From Rhizobium sp. SEMIA4064 (GTDB taxonomy: Bacteria; Pseudomonadota; Alphaproteobacteria; Rhizobiales; Rhizobiaceae): a stretch of 64,000 bases of DNA. Position 1 is the stretch's first letter, and each line of letters opens with the position of its first letter. The notes under the pieces are model-generated. The model had not been told where the DNA came from and did no database searches. It was given only the letters and a program-made list of their open reading frames with translations. Both the position numbers and the translations under genes were made by a program. Below are positions 37,420-46,468 of the stretch, piece by piece. Where the stretch lies: contig NZ_PYJN01000013.1 of the NCBI RefSeq assembly GCF_003025035.1, positions 124,001 to 188,000 of the forward strand, in the 5' to 3' direction.

Positions 37420-39624
37420 ATGCCCGGCGTCAACAGCAGCCAGCAGGATGTCGATATTGACCTCGCGCAGCTTTTTCGCGCCGTTTGGCAGCGCCGTGTG
37501 CGCGTTATCGCCATCACGTTGGTCGGCGCTTGCCTGGCCTTTGCGGTTGCCAAGATCGTCTCGCCGGAATACCGCAGCGAAACGCGCATTTTGATCGAAC
37601 AGCGCGCCCCGGCTTTTGCAACCACGACACAGAATAATGATGCCAGCTCCGCTCCGCTGCTCGATGAACTCAACATTGCGAGCCAGGTACAGATCCTGCA
37701 ATCGGCCGATCTCATCAAGCAGGTGATTACCAACCTGAAGCTCTACGAGCGCCCCGAGTTCGATGCCGCCACCAAGAGCTCGGCCTTTTCCGACATTCTT
37801 GTCATGCTGCACCTGAAAAAGAGCCCGCTCGACAAGGCGCCGGAAGAGCGGATGCTCGACGCCTTCACCAATAAGCTTCAGGTCTATCAGATCAACAGCT
37901 CGCGCGTCATCGGCATCAGCTTCACCTCCCGCGATCCGGATCTGGCGGCCAGCGTTCCGAACGCCATGGCGCAGGTCTACCTATCGATGCAGAGCGGCGC
38001 CAAGCTTGATTCCAACAGCGAGGCGACGCGCTGGCTGGAGCCCGAGATCGCCAACCTGCGCAACAAGGTCAACGAAGCCGAGAAGAAGGTCGCCGACTAT
38101 CGCTCTGCCAACGGCCTGCTGCAGACCAGCGACAACAATACTTTCGCGACGCAGCAGCTTGCCGATATTTCCGGCCAATTGGCGCAGGTGCGCGGCGAAA
38201 GGGCCAATGCCGAGGCGCGGGCTCAGGCCGTGCGCAACGCGCTCGCCACCGGCCGTTCCACCGATACGCTCGCCGATGTTTCAAGCTCGCAGACTATCCA
38301 GCGACTGAAGGCGACGGAGTCCAGCCTGGAATCGCAGATCTCGGATCTCTCGACGACGTTGATGGAGGGCCACCCGCGGCTGAAGAGCCTGCGCGCCCAG
38401 CTTGCCGACATCCGTCAGCAGATCGACCGTGAAACAAAGAAGATCCTTGCCAGCATCGAGAATGAAGCCAAGGTGGCACAACTGCGCGAGCAGCAGCTCC
38501 TCGGCCAGTCGAACACGTTGAAGGCCGACAGCGCCAGGGCAGGGGAAGACGCAGTCGGCCTCAATGCGCTGGAGCGCGAGGCGGCCGCGGAGCGTCAATT
38601 GCTGGAAACCTATCTCGCGCGCTACCGTGAGGCCGCTTCCCGCGTCGATAAGAATTCGAGCCCGGCGGATGCCCGCGTGGTCTCCCAGGCCGTCGAACCG
38701 GTTGATCCCTATTTCCCGAAGATCGGTCCGATCGTCGTCGTCGCCACGCTTGCAACCTTTATTCTGACCTCCATTGTCATCATGCTGGCCGAACTCTTCA
38801 GCGGCCGCGCGTTGCGTCCGGTCGGCCCGGTCGAGCGTGAAGCCCCGGCCCGCAAGGAAACCGCTCGTTCGGAAACCGCAATCGAAGCCGCTCCCGCCAA
38901 ACTTGTCCCCGCAGCGCGTCAAGGCGACGTGCCGGCAAGCTTGCTCTCCGTTGCTGCCGATGAGGCGTTGGCGCAGGAGATGGAAAAAGCGGTCGATCTT
39001 GGCCATCCACCGGAAGAGGCGGAAGACGAAGAGGATTTTTCCATCCAGTCGGTCGCCGATTATCTGATCGAACGCGACTCCCGCCTCGCTATCGCCATAT
39101 CGCCGACTGGTGACAATGGGTCCACGGCAACCGTGATGCTGGCTCGCACCATCGCCGATGCCGGACGCCGCATCGTCCTGGTCGATATGACCGGAACGGG
39201 CTGCCCCTCGCGCCTGATGGCCGAAAGTGCAGGTCTTTCCGGAGTAACCGATCTGCTTTGCGGTGAGGCTGCCTTTGCCGATACCATTCATCCCGACCGC
39301 CTTTCCGATGCCCATCTCGTGCCGCAGGGCACCAGCGACCTTGGCCGGGCCATGCGCGGCGCTGACCGCCTGTCCCTGATCCTCGACGCACTCGGCTCGG
39401 CCTATGATATCGTCCTGGTCGAATGCGGCGCCGCCGACGTCTCGGGGGTTGCGAGACTGACGCGCAGCAAGGATACGGAAATCATTCTCTCCATGCCCGA
39501 ACCGGACGAGAACCAGTTCATGACGGCAATGACGGAATTCCAGAAGGCTGGCTATGAGCACATCATCCTGATGTCCGGCTGGCGTGAGGAACATGGCCCC
39601 GACGCGCGTCAGCACGCGGCCTGA
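37420..39624 (+). CDS. Wzc-like polysaccharide co-polymerase with degenerate ATPase domain, 734 aa
   Basis: Chain-length/co-polymerase protein. It has an N-terminal Wzz domain after membrane helix 1 (about 28-47), long coiled coils (about 205-410) and membrane helix 2 (about 437-459). An Ala/Glu-rich linker leads to a cytoplasmic CpsD/BY-kinase-type Rossmann domain (about 550-722). In that domain the P-loop position reads ISPTGDNGSTAT (560-571) without the Walker A lysine, and the Walker A' position reads IVLVDMTG without the usual second Asp. There is no terminal tyrosine cluster. It is therefore probably not an active tyrosine kinase. The start at 37420 has GGAG nine bases upstream. Confidence 0.92.
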   Translation: MPGVNSSQQDVDIDLAQLFRAVWQRRVRVIAITLVGACLAFAVAKIVSPEYRSETRILIEQRAPAFATTTQNNDASSAPLLDELNIASQVQILQSADLIKQVITNLKLYERPEFDAATKSSAFSDILVMLHLKKSPLDKAPEERMLDAFTNKLQVYQINSSRVIGISFTSRDPDLAASVPNAMAQVYLSMQSGAKLDSNSEATRWLEPEIANLRNKVNEAEKKVADYRSANGLLQTSDNNTFATQQLADISGQLAQVRGERANAEARAQAVRNALATGRSTDTLADVSSSQTIQRLKATESSLESQISDLSTTLMEGHPRLKSLRAQLADIRQQIDRETKKILASIENEAKVAQLREQQLLGQSNTLKADSARAGEDAVGLNALEREAAAERQLLETYLARYREAASRVDKNSSPADARVVSQAVEPVDPYFPKIGPIVVVATLATFILTSIVIMLAELFSGRALRPVGPVEREAPARKETARSETAIEAAPAKLVPAARQGDVPASLLSVAADEALAQEMEKAVDLGHPPEEAEDEEDFSIQSVADYLIERDSRLAIAISPTGDNGSTATVMLARTIADAGRRIVLVDMTGTGCPSRLMAESAGLSGVTDLLCGEAAFADTIHPDRLSDAHLVPQGTSDLGRAMRGADRLSLILDALGSAYDIVLVECGAADVSGVARLTRSKDTEIILSMPEPDENQFMTAMTEFQKAGYEHIILMSGWREEHGPDARQHAA

Positions 39625-40863
39625 TCAATCCTTCTCGGCCTCTGCGGCTGAGGTCTCTTTGCCGCTTTGCCGCGCTCGCAGCCGCTGGATCAATCCATAG
39701 AGCTGCGGATTGGTCTTGATGGCCGCCTTGGCGCGCGTCATCCCCCGTTGCGCGAAAGCCGCCGCATGGCCGATCCCGGAAACCGGCAGGATCAGGTCAT
39801 GCTGCGTCGTTTCCATCGGGCACCAGGAGCGTTTGTAGTTCTGGTCGCCGATGCCGAAATCGAAGACGGCGGCACCCTCGCGATGAAGCCGTTCGATCAT
39901 CAGCCAGAACAGCAGTTCACCAGGGCTCGCTTCGGGAACCAGCGCCTCGTCGATCGAGGCAAACTGGCAGATGACATGATCGCCCTTGCGCGAGAGAGCA
40001 GCTACGGCGGGGATGTGTCCTTCGTGCTCGCCCTTCAGCCGTAGGGCATGCATCTCCAGCGCAGCATAGGATCGCTCCTTGTTGCCCAGCTCCAGCAGCC
40101 TGTGCAGCACAGCTTGGGTCGGCGCATCCTGGAACACGTCCGGCAGGCCAGCCGCTTCGAAGCGGACCGCTTTTTGCCGGAAGAAAAGGTCAAGAAGATC
40201 ATCCCGCTGATCGGGAGCCGCGATCACATATTCGTAACCGCCTTTCTCGTTGAGAAGACGGGACTGGTGGTTGAATTTCTTGCGTCGCCGTTTCGCATTC
40301 ACCTGCTTCAGGGTCGCTTCGAAGGCGCCCAGGAAAGGCAATTGAAAGGCATGGTTCTGGTTCTCGACGGCGGGCATCGAGGCGAGGGGGCTTTTGCGGC
40401 CGCGCCAGTCCAAAGGCACGTTGCGCAGGAGCATCAGGTCGGCCTTGCCCTGCAGCGCCCGTGCAATCTCTGCCTGCTGCGATGCCGAAAAGCCATTCTC
40501 CGCTGTTTCGAGAAATTCGCTGGAGAACAGGCCGGTATTGATGTTGCTATGACGGGCGCCGATGAATTCGGCGCGGCGGATGCCGTGACTGCGGATGATT
40601 TCGAGAGGCAGGATAAAGGCGGTGCGGCCATTGAAAGAGCCGCGGACGATGGCCAGCGGATACCGAAAGGTCTCGACCCAGGCGGCGCACCAGTCGTAGC
40701 TCTGATGAAACGAGGCGAGATCGTCTTGCTCCAGCGCCCGCCACTCGGCCTCCAACGGCGCCATGCTGTCGAAGATGTCGACGCGCATGCCGTCGCCTGC
40801 CGCACCCGCAACGGGAATGGCTGCGATATCGAGCTTCTGCGTTTGCACCTTCTGCGCCTGCAT
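39625..40863 (-). CDS. FemAB/CelD-type GNAT acyltransferase, 412 aa
   Basis: Double-GNAT protein of the BcsL/CelD (BioF2-like) family, often found in polysaccharide clusters. The N-terminal half has EAEWRALEQDDLASFHQSYDW (about 38-58), and the C-terminal half has GELLFWLMIERLHREGAAVFDFGIGDQNYKRSW (about 317-349), the usual C-terminal signature. It may acylate the polysaccharide or a precursor. Its stop codon directly abuts the stop codon of the Wzc-like gene (TGA then TCA). GGAG is eight bases before its ATG. Confidence 0.85.
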   Translation of the reverse strand: MQAQKVQTQKLDIAAIPVAGAAGDGMRVDIFDSMAPLEAEWRALEQDDLASFHQSYDWCAAWVETFRYPLAIVRGSFNGRTAFILPLEIIRSHGIRRAEFIGARHSNINTGLFSSEFLETAENGFSASQQAEIARALQGKADLMLLRNVPLDWRGRKSPLASMPAVENQNHAFQLPFLGAFEATLKQVNAKRRRKKFNHQSRLLNEKGGYEYVIAAPDQRDDLLDLFFRQKAVRFEAAGLPDVFQDAPTQAVLHRLLELGNKERSYAALEMHALRLKGEHEGHIPAVAALSRKGDHVICQFASIDEALVPEASPGELLFWLMIERLHREGAAVFDFGIGDQNYKRSWCPMETTQHDLILPVSGIGHAAAFAQRGMTRAKAAIKTNPQLYGLIQRLRARQSGKETSAAEAEKD

Positions 40864-41008
40864 TTCGGCGTCTCCAATCGGACAGCATTTGCACGCAGTC
40901 TTCAGGGCAGGCGGCTTATTTTTGGTTTAAGGCGAGAAGATCAGGCGGATTTCCCATTGATCACGGTTATCTCCACGTAAATTCGAAATCGCTTGGATAG
41001 GTCGACAC

Positions 41009-41218
41009 CTATTGCGGGCGAGGCCCGGCCATCCATTTGATGATGCCCATGGCTGGCAGTATCCAGATGAGGCCGCTGGCGGCGAAATAGAGGAACTGCA
41101 CCCAGCCTGGCTGATCGCCAAGCGTACGCACCGCCACGATCATCGCCACGATCGCATAGATGACGACCAGCAGGACGAGCAGAATCATCCCGATGAATTT
41201 GCGCAGGCGAAGGGGCAA
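41009..41218 (-). CDS. DUF2842-type small membrane protein, 69 aa
   Basis: Two membrane helices (about 10-32 and 43-64) in the pattern PLRLRKFIGMILLVLLVVIYAIVAM ... PGWVQFLYFAASGLIWILPAM typical of DUF2842 proteins of alphaproteobacteria. The start is inferred as a TTG at 41218, because GAGAGGAG ends nine bases before it and the family begins MP-(I/L)-R-x-R-K. It is divergent from heme A synthase. The function is unknown. Confidence 0.75.
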   Translation of the reverse strand: MPLRLRKFIGMILLVLLVVIYAIVAMIVAVRTLGDQPGWVQFLYFAASGLIWILPAMGIIKWMAGPRPQ

Positions 41219-41330
41219 GGGCAGTCTCTCCTCTCTCAACGGCGTGCCGCGACGGCATGCCGCAAAGTCTCGGGACTTGTTTTGCACGCCCCTATCAGGC
41301 AAATCAACAGCCGGATTGAAGGGAGATCCC

Positions 41331-42434
41331 ATGGTTGTCGCTAATTTCACGTCGGAACAGGCCGTTTTGAACGAAGTGGCCCGCCAGGACCGCAATCGCC
41401 GCGCCATCCGCATCTGGCTTGCCTGTGTGCTTCTGGCGCTTTTTGCTCTGGTGCTCGTCGGGGGCGCGACGCGCCTGACCAATTCCGGCCTGTCGATCAC
41501 CGAATGGCAGCCGATCCATGGTGTCATCCCGCCGCTCAATGCGCAGGAATGGCAGGAGGAATTCGACCTCTACAAACGCATCCCGCAGTTCCAGCAGTTG
41601 AACAAGGACATGACGGTCGATGAGTTCAAAGGCATCTTCTGGTGGGAATGGGCGCATCGGCTGCTTGCCCGCGGCATGGGCGTCATCTTCGGCGTGCCGT
41701 TGCTGTTCTTCGTTTTGACCGGCCGCGTCGAGCGCAAGCTATGGCTGCCGCTCGGCGGCATTTTCGTACTCGGCGGCCTGCAGGGCGCGATCGGCTGGTG
41801 GATGGTATCATCCGGCCTGGAAGCGCGCACCGATGTCAGCCAATATCGTCTCGCCACCCACCTCGTTACGGCCTGCCTGATCTTTGCCGCCTGCATGTGG
41901 TTCATGCGGGCGCTGTCGCCGCACTCGAACGATCCGACGCCGACGCGCTATTCGGCAAAGCTTGCCGGCCTCATCACTTTCATGGCGCTGTTCCAGATCT
42001 ATCTCGGCGCGCTGGTGGCCGGCCTCGACGCCGGCCTCTCCTATAATACCTGGCCGCTGATGGATGGCGCGGTGGTGCCGGGAGGGCTGTTTGCGCAATC
42101 GCCGGGTTGGATCAATTTCTTCGAGAACCCGAAGATGGTGCAATATGTCCACCGCCTCGGCGCCTATGCGCTTTTCACTGTGGTTGCCATCAACATGATC
42201 ATCTCGCTGCGCGCTGCCGCACAGACGACGCATGCCCGCCGTTCGGTCGTGTTGTTCGTGCTGGTGCTGATCCAGGCGATCCTCGGCATTTCGACGCTGC
42301 TCATGGAGGTGCCGCTGCATCTGGCATTGGCCCATCAGGCCGGCGCTCTCATCGTCTTCGGCTTCGCCATTGCCAATTGGCGCGGTTTCTATGGCGAATA
42401 TCCGCACCAGACCGTCATCACCGTGGGGAACTGA
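41331..42434 (+). CDS. ctaA: Heme A synthase (COX15/CtaA type 2)
   Basis: Oxidises heme O to heme A for cytochrome c oxidase, in the inner membrane. The 367 residues have about eight helices with the four heme-ligand histidines in WWEWAHRLLAR (His109), ATHLVTA, YVHRLGAYA and LAHQAG. The N-terminal TEWQPIHGVIPPL loop is typical of the alphaproteobacterial/mitochondrial type, and the cysteine pair of Bacillus CtaA is absent. GAAGGGAGATCCC precedes the ATG; the 57-codon extension is rejected. Confidence 0.95.
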   Translation: MVVANFTSEQAVLNEVARQDRNRRAIRIWLACVLLALFALVLVGGATRLTNSGLSITEWQPIHGVIPPLNAQEWQEEFDLYKRIPQFQQLNKDMTVDEFKGIFWWEWAHRLLARGMGVIFGVPLLFFVLTGRVERKLWLPLGGIFVLGGLQGAIGWWMVSSGLEARTDVSQYRLATHLVTACLIFAACMWFMRALSPHSNDPTPTRYSAKLAGLITFMALFQIYLGALVAGLDAGLSYNTWPLMDGAVVPGGLFAQSPGWINFFENPKMVQYVHRLGAYALFTVVAINMIISLRAAAQTTHARRSVVLFVLVLIQAILGISTLLMEVPLHLALAHQAGALIVFGFAIANWRGFYGEYPHQTVITVGN

Positions 42435-42470
42435 GGCGAATGATCGCCTCGCCCTTGTGTTTCGCTAAAC

Positions 42471-43985
42471 TCAGCGCGACGCAACATTGCTGGGCGCCGA
42501 CGACAGACGCGCTACCACCTGGATACGCTTGATCTCACCGCGCTTGAAGGCTGCCAGGAAGCGGCTGTAATCCTTAAAGACCACGCAGCCATTCGATTCT
42601 CCGCGGCCGCTTCTGAGCATATACGTGTGAGCCAGCAAGCCGACGCGACCATAGACGCGGGCGCCGTTTGCGGGTGTCAGGCGCAGTGCCTGCACGCCAT
42701 GGAACAGGCTTTCCCGATATGTCAGGTTATAAGTTTCAGGCGGCGTCGGGCCGGTGTTCTTGCGGTCGACATATTGGGGATTGTCACGCATGTGACCGAG
42801 GCCGGAATGGGCCTCGAGGCGTTCGCCGCCCGGCAGGTAGACGGTTCCGGCCGAGATATCGTAGATGGCGGTTCCGCCGCGCGGGGTAACGGCGGCGAAC
42901 GGGTTGAGGAACGGCCGTGACCGCTTGACCTCTTCCTCCGGCTTGGCATAGGCCAGCGCGCGGGTGGGCGAGGTGTCAGCTTCGTCAGCAGCGTCCTGCG
43001 TGCTTGCGTCCGAGGCGGTGACCCTTGCAACGACATGGGCCGGACGCGGCAGCGGCACTACACTGGGTAGTTCCTCGACAACAGACGCGTCTTCCGCTTC
43101 TGCGAGGTCGATGGTTCCGGCGTCCGTCTGATCCGGACGTGGCATTGGGATGATGTCGAAAGGCTGCGAAGCCGAATCGCTGGAAGCAGTCGTCGCGAGG
43201 CTTTCCGCAACCGCACGGTCGATCGCTCCAGCCGACGGAGCGGCCGATGCCATCTCCGTGGGCGCCGCATCGCTTGCGGACGCTGCGATCGGCAGACTGT
43301 CCTTGGCCGGATGATCCAGGGCAGCCAAATTTGGCCCTGCGGCTTGGATTGCGGGTTTGCCCAGTGCAACTTCTGCCGACCGCGGCATGGAACCGCCGAG
43401 GGCCGTGATCGAGACGGCCGCTCCTGCGATCTCGCTCTGCATGACAGATTTCCCGGCATTCGTCAGGGCGAGGGCGGTGGCGTCGCGCAGATGCGCAACC
43501 GTTTCCGGCGACACCGGTGCGTCGTTCTTGGCAACGGCCGAAGCCGTCTGAGTCCGTGCGAGATCCGAGGCCTGCTGCGATAGCGCGCTTGCCAATTGCT
43601 GCTTGACCAGCCCGCGCGCCAGGATCGCTTTGGAACGTGCTATGGCCTCCTGCCTCTCCGCATCGGCGGACATACCGCTTACCCGTGCTCTTCCGCCCAT
43701 GGGCGCGGTCTGACTGGCAAGGCGCGCCGCATGCGGGATGTACCCCTGCGGCACGATGAAGGCGGATGCTCTCGGGGTCAGCGAATCCTGCAGCGTAGTA
43801 TCCGCACCGGGGAGGGACAGGACTATCGATTGGGTGGTGATCAGCGTCGCGGCCACCCAAGCAAAAACCACCACTGCGACGCCAGTGATGGCGGTACCGG
43901 GACTGATCCCTGGAGATTTCTTCCGGCGGGAAGCATGGCCGGAACGGGAATTGATATTACCGAACGTCTCGGTCGCAAACGCCAT
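42471..43985 (-). CDS. Membrane-anchored DUF2778 (L,D-transpeptidase-like) protein, 504 aa
   Basis: One N-terminal membrane anchor (about 31-57) is followed by a long Ala/Ser/Pro/Thr-rich periplasmic region of low complexity (about 60-365) and a C-terminal DUF2778 domain (about 370-490). The domain shows the transpeptidase-like pair His453 (LLAHTYML) and Cys467 (GRGESNGCVVFKDY), as in the Tlde1 peptidoglycan-targeting effector family. No type VI secretion genes adjoin, and the anchor argues for a resident cell-envelope enzyme. I use the ATG at 43985; the frame extends to 44093. Confidence 0.8.
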   Translation of the reverse strand: MAFATETFGNINSRSGHASRRKKSPGISPGTAITGVAVVVFAWVAATLITTQSIVLSLPGADTTLQDSLTPRASAFIVPQGYIPHAARLASQTAPMGGRARVSGMSADAERQEAIARSKAILARGLVKQQLASALSQQASDLARTQTASAVAKNDAPVSPETVAHLRDATALALTNAGKSVMQSEIAGAAVSITALGGSMPRSAEVALGKPAIQAAGPNLAALDHPAKDSLPIAASASDAAPTEMASAAPSAGAIDRAVAESLATTASSDSASQPFDIIPMPRPDQTDAGTIDLAEAEDASVVEELPSVVPLPRPAHVVARVTASDASTQDAADEADTSPTRALAYAKPEEEVKRSRPFLNPFAAVTPRGGTAIYDISAGTVYLPGGERLEAHSGLGHMRDNPQYVDRKNTGPTPPETYNLTYRESLFHGVQALRLTPANGARVYGRVGLLAHTYMLRSGRGESNGCVVFKDYSRFLAAFKRGEIKRIQVVARLSSAPSNVASR

Positions 43986-44231
43986 GATACTCGTTATCCA
44001 AACTACATACGCACCACGCCGGCTCACAAATGTGCTTACGCCGGGACGCGAAATCTGCGTCCGGCCGTCACTTTGCCGACTGTCGGAAAGCATGCCGAAT
44101 TATGGTAACCAATTCCTTTACGCCGACCCGATCTTGGAATTGTCTTTTTGCCAAAGCCCGCGATTGTTGCGGCGGCGAAAGCCGAAAAGCAGGCGATAAG
44201 GGCTGATTTGTGACCAAAAATTAATAATTGC

Positions 44232-44422
44232 TAATTAAGTATTATAAAATGCGCGAAAGGGGCGGATCGGACGGATCAACGCCTGCGTCGCATGTCAAAT
44301 CGTTATCGCGAATGGTCCAGGATGCCCTAAGGGCAGGTGCCTGGAGCTGATTTCAGCCCGCAATAAATCGAGCCCAGCCGATCGACCTCGATAAGGCGAT
44401 CGGCTGGGCTTCTTTGGTTTTT
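44232..44422 (+). ncRNA. Candidate small RNA in a gene-free interval (speculative)
   Basis: The 459 bp between the DUF2778 gene and argC (43986-44444) carry no convincing frame. A TATTATAAAAT box (44240-44250) in an A+T-rich patch is followed by a nested hairpin CCAGG...GCCC-TAA-GGGC...CCTGG (44320-44346). The interval ends with a 14-bp stem plus a plus-strand T-rich tract although no plus-strand gene is present. This combination suggests a plus-strand transcript; no clear -35 was found. Confidence 0.3.
44371..44422. terminator. Strong hairpin after argC, T-rich on the plus side
   Basis: AGCCCAGCCGATCG and its exact complement form a 14-bp stem with a 12-base loop. On the minus strand it lies 34 bases past the argC stop. 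On the plus strand it is followed by TTCTTTGGTTTTT, so it may terminate in both directions. Confidence 0.8.
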
Positions 44423-44444
44423 GACTATTGATCAGGCTGAAACG

Positions 44445-45377
44445 TCAGGCGCTCAGCATCAGGTCCATGTTCTGGACCGCAGCGCCCGAAGCACCCTTGC
44501 CGAGATTGTCGAGCAGAGCGACGAGATTGACCTGGGTGCTACCCGGCGTGCCGAATACGAACAGCTTCATCGTATCCTTGCCGGCCAGTTCGACGGCGTC
44601 GACGCGCGGCAAAGCGCGGCTCTCCGCCAGCGGGACGACCTGCACGATGTCCTGACCGGCATAGTGGGCCACAAGCGCAGCATGGATGCTCTCCAGCGTC
44701 GCGCCTTCGGCAAGATTGTCAAGGTGCAACGGCACCTGCACGATCATGCCCTGCGGGAACTTGCCGACCGACGGCGAGAAGATCGGCGCGCGGTCAAGCA
44801 GGCCATGCGCCGTCATCTCGGGCACATGCTTGTGGGTCAGCGGCAGGCCGTAAAGGAAATGCGGCGCGGTGATTGCATCGGGATGATCGGCATTTTCGAT
44901 CTGCGCGATCATCTGCTTGCCGCCGCCGGTATAACCGGAAACGGCATTGATGGTGACAGGATAGCCGTCCGGCAGAATGCCGGCAGCACGCAGCGGCCGG
45001 ATGAGGCCGATGGCGCCGGTCGGATAGCAGCCGGGATTGGCGACGAAACGGGCGGCCTTGATCTTGTCGCCCTGCTCCTTGTCCATCTCGGCAAAGCCAT
45101 AGGCCCAGCCGGGATTGACGCGATAGGCGGTCGAGGTGTCGATGACGCGGACTTTGTTGTTCGCCGAAACCATCTTTACCGCTTCCTTCGACGCATCGTC
45201 GGGCAGGCAGAGGATGGCGATATCGGCGCTGTTCAGCATGTCTTCGCGCATCGCGGCATTGCGGCGCTCGGCTTCCGGAATGGACAGAAGCTCGACATCG
45301 CGGCGGTCTGCCATGCGCGTGCGGATCTGCAAGCCCGTGGTTCCGTGTTCGCCGTCGATGAAGATTTTCGGTGCCAT
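44445..45377 (-). CDS. argC: N-acetyl-gamma-glutamyl-phosphate reductase (type 2)
   Basis: NADPH-dependent reduction of N-acetylglutamyl phosphate in arginine synthesis. The 310 residues match the shorter type 2 enzyme of alphaproteobacteria. The nucleotide-binding start is [13 protein letters not shown], the catalytic cysteine is Cys117 in [11 protein letters not shown], and [10 protein letters not shown] is the substrate-binding region. An intergenic palindromic repeat lies between its start and the agmatinase gene upstream. Confidence 0.95.
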   Translation of the reverse strand: MAPKIFIDGEHGTTGLQIRTRMADRRDVELLSIPEAERRNAAMREDMLNSADIAILCLPDDASKEAVKMVSANNKVRVIDTSTAYRVNPGWAYGFAEMDKEQGDKIKAARFVANPGCYPTGAIGLIRPLRAAGILPDGYPVTINAVSGYTGGGKQMIAQIENADHPDAITAPHFLYGLPLTHKHVPEMTAHGLLDRAPIFSPSVGKFPQGMIVQVPLHLDNLAEGATLESIHAALVAHYAGQDIVQVVPLAESRALPRVDAVELAGKDTMKLFVFGTPGSTQVNLVALLDNLGKGASGAAVQNMDLMLSA

Positions 45378-45468
45378 TTTATTCCTGCTCTTTCAATAGG
45401 TTCAGAGTGTTTCCGGACTCAGTTTGCCATGGAGTTGATTCAAAATGATAACAGCAGTTTTCGAGCGG

Positions 45469-45513
45469 GCATGATCTCGTCCGAAAACCGCTTCTCACTT
45501 TTCGGGATCATGC
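45469..45513. repeat. Rhizobial intergenic palindromic element (GCATGATC type)
   Basis: GCATGATC...CCGAAAA and TTTTCGGGATCATGC pair around CCGCTTCTCAC. This is another well-known repetitive palindrome of rhizobial intergenic DNA (recognised from memory). It starts next to the agmatinase stop codon and lies in the argC upstream region. Confidence 0.75.
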
Positions 45514-45514
45514 C

Positions 45515-46468
45515 TTAGCGACCTGCTGCACGCCTTTCAGCGTGGAGACCGAGCATATACATTGCCACTGTCGCCCCCGCAATGGCGGTGATGTCGGCAT
45601 GGTCATAGGCCGGGGAAACTTCGACGACGTCCGCTCCCCTGATGTCGAGCTGATGCAGCCGCTGCAGCACCGAAAGGATTTTCGCACTCGACGGGCCACC
45701 GGCTACCGGCGTTCCGGTACCGGGTGCATAGGCCGGATCGAGGCAGTCGATATCGAAGGTCAGGTAAGCGGGCGCGCCTTTGGTGTGGGAAATGATCGTC
45801 GACGCAATGTCGGCCGCGCTCATAGCCTCGACTTCATGGCCGTAGAGAAGCCGAATGCCGTAATCCTCTGGCGCATGCGTGCGAATGCCGATCTGGATGG
45901 AGCGATTGACATCGATCAGGCCGTCACGGGCGGCGCGCGCAACGAAGGAGCCATGATCGATCCGTTTGCCGTCGTCGAACCAAGTGTCCTGATGCGCGTC
46001 GAACTGCACCAGCGCCAAGGGGCCATGTTTGGCCGCATGCGCCTTCAGCAATGGCCAGGTGACGAAATGGTCGCCGCCGAGCGTGAGCAAAAAGGCGCCG
46101 CTGTCGAGGATCGTGTTCGCTTGCCGCTCGATCTCCGCCGGCGTCTCCTGATGGTTGCCGTAGTCGAGCAGGCAATCGCCATAATCGATGACGGCCATTT
46201 CGGCGAAGAGGTCGCGGTGGAAAGGATATTGCGGATCATTGTCGAAGATCGCGGAGGCGCGACGGATCGCCTGCGGCCCGAAGCGCGTTCCAGGCCGATT
46301 GGATGTCGCCGCATCGAAGGGAATGCCCCAGACGACGGCGTCGACGCCGTCGAGCGACTTGGTGAAGCGCCGGCGCATGAAGGAGAGCGCCCCCGCAAAT
46401 GTCGGGTCGCTGGCTGCCGACCTCAGGCTCGTTGCTGAAAAGGCGTGATCAATCGACGTGCTCGGCAA
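45515..46468 (-). CDS. speB: Agmatinase (ureohydrolase)
   Basis: Hydrolyses agmatine to putrescine and urea; related ureohydrolases use guanidino acids, so the substrate is inferred. The 317 residues have the binuclear Mn site: His134 in GGDHFVTWP, Asp157/His159/Asp161 in FDAHQDTW, and Asp239/Asp241 in FDIDCLDPAYAPG. The start is a TTG (46468) with AAGGAG five bases upstream; no ATG is near. The first 20 bases overlap the end of the monooxygenase-like gene, implying translational coupling. Confidence 0.9.
   Translation of the reverse strand: MPSTSIDHAFSATSLRSAASDPTFAGALSFMRRRFTKSLDGVDAVVWGIPFDAATSNRPGTRFGPQAIRRASAIFDNDPQYPFHRDLFAEMAVIDYGDCLLDYGNHQETPAEIERQANTILDSGAFLLTLGGDHFVTWPLLKAHAAKHGPLALVQFDAHQDTWFDDGKRIDHGSFVARAARDGLIDVNRSIQIGIRTHAPEDYGIRLLYGHEVEAMSAADIASTIISHTKGAPAYLTFDIDCLDPAYAPGTGTPVAGGPSSAKILSVLQRLHQLDIRGADVVEVSPAYDHADITAIAGATVAMYMLGLHAERRAAGR

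Noticed and set aside
44421..45518. 365-codon plus-strand frame over argC
   Set aside because: Antisense shadow of argC, whose catalytic motifs are intact.
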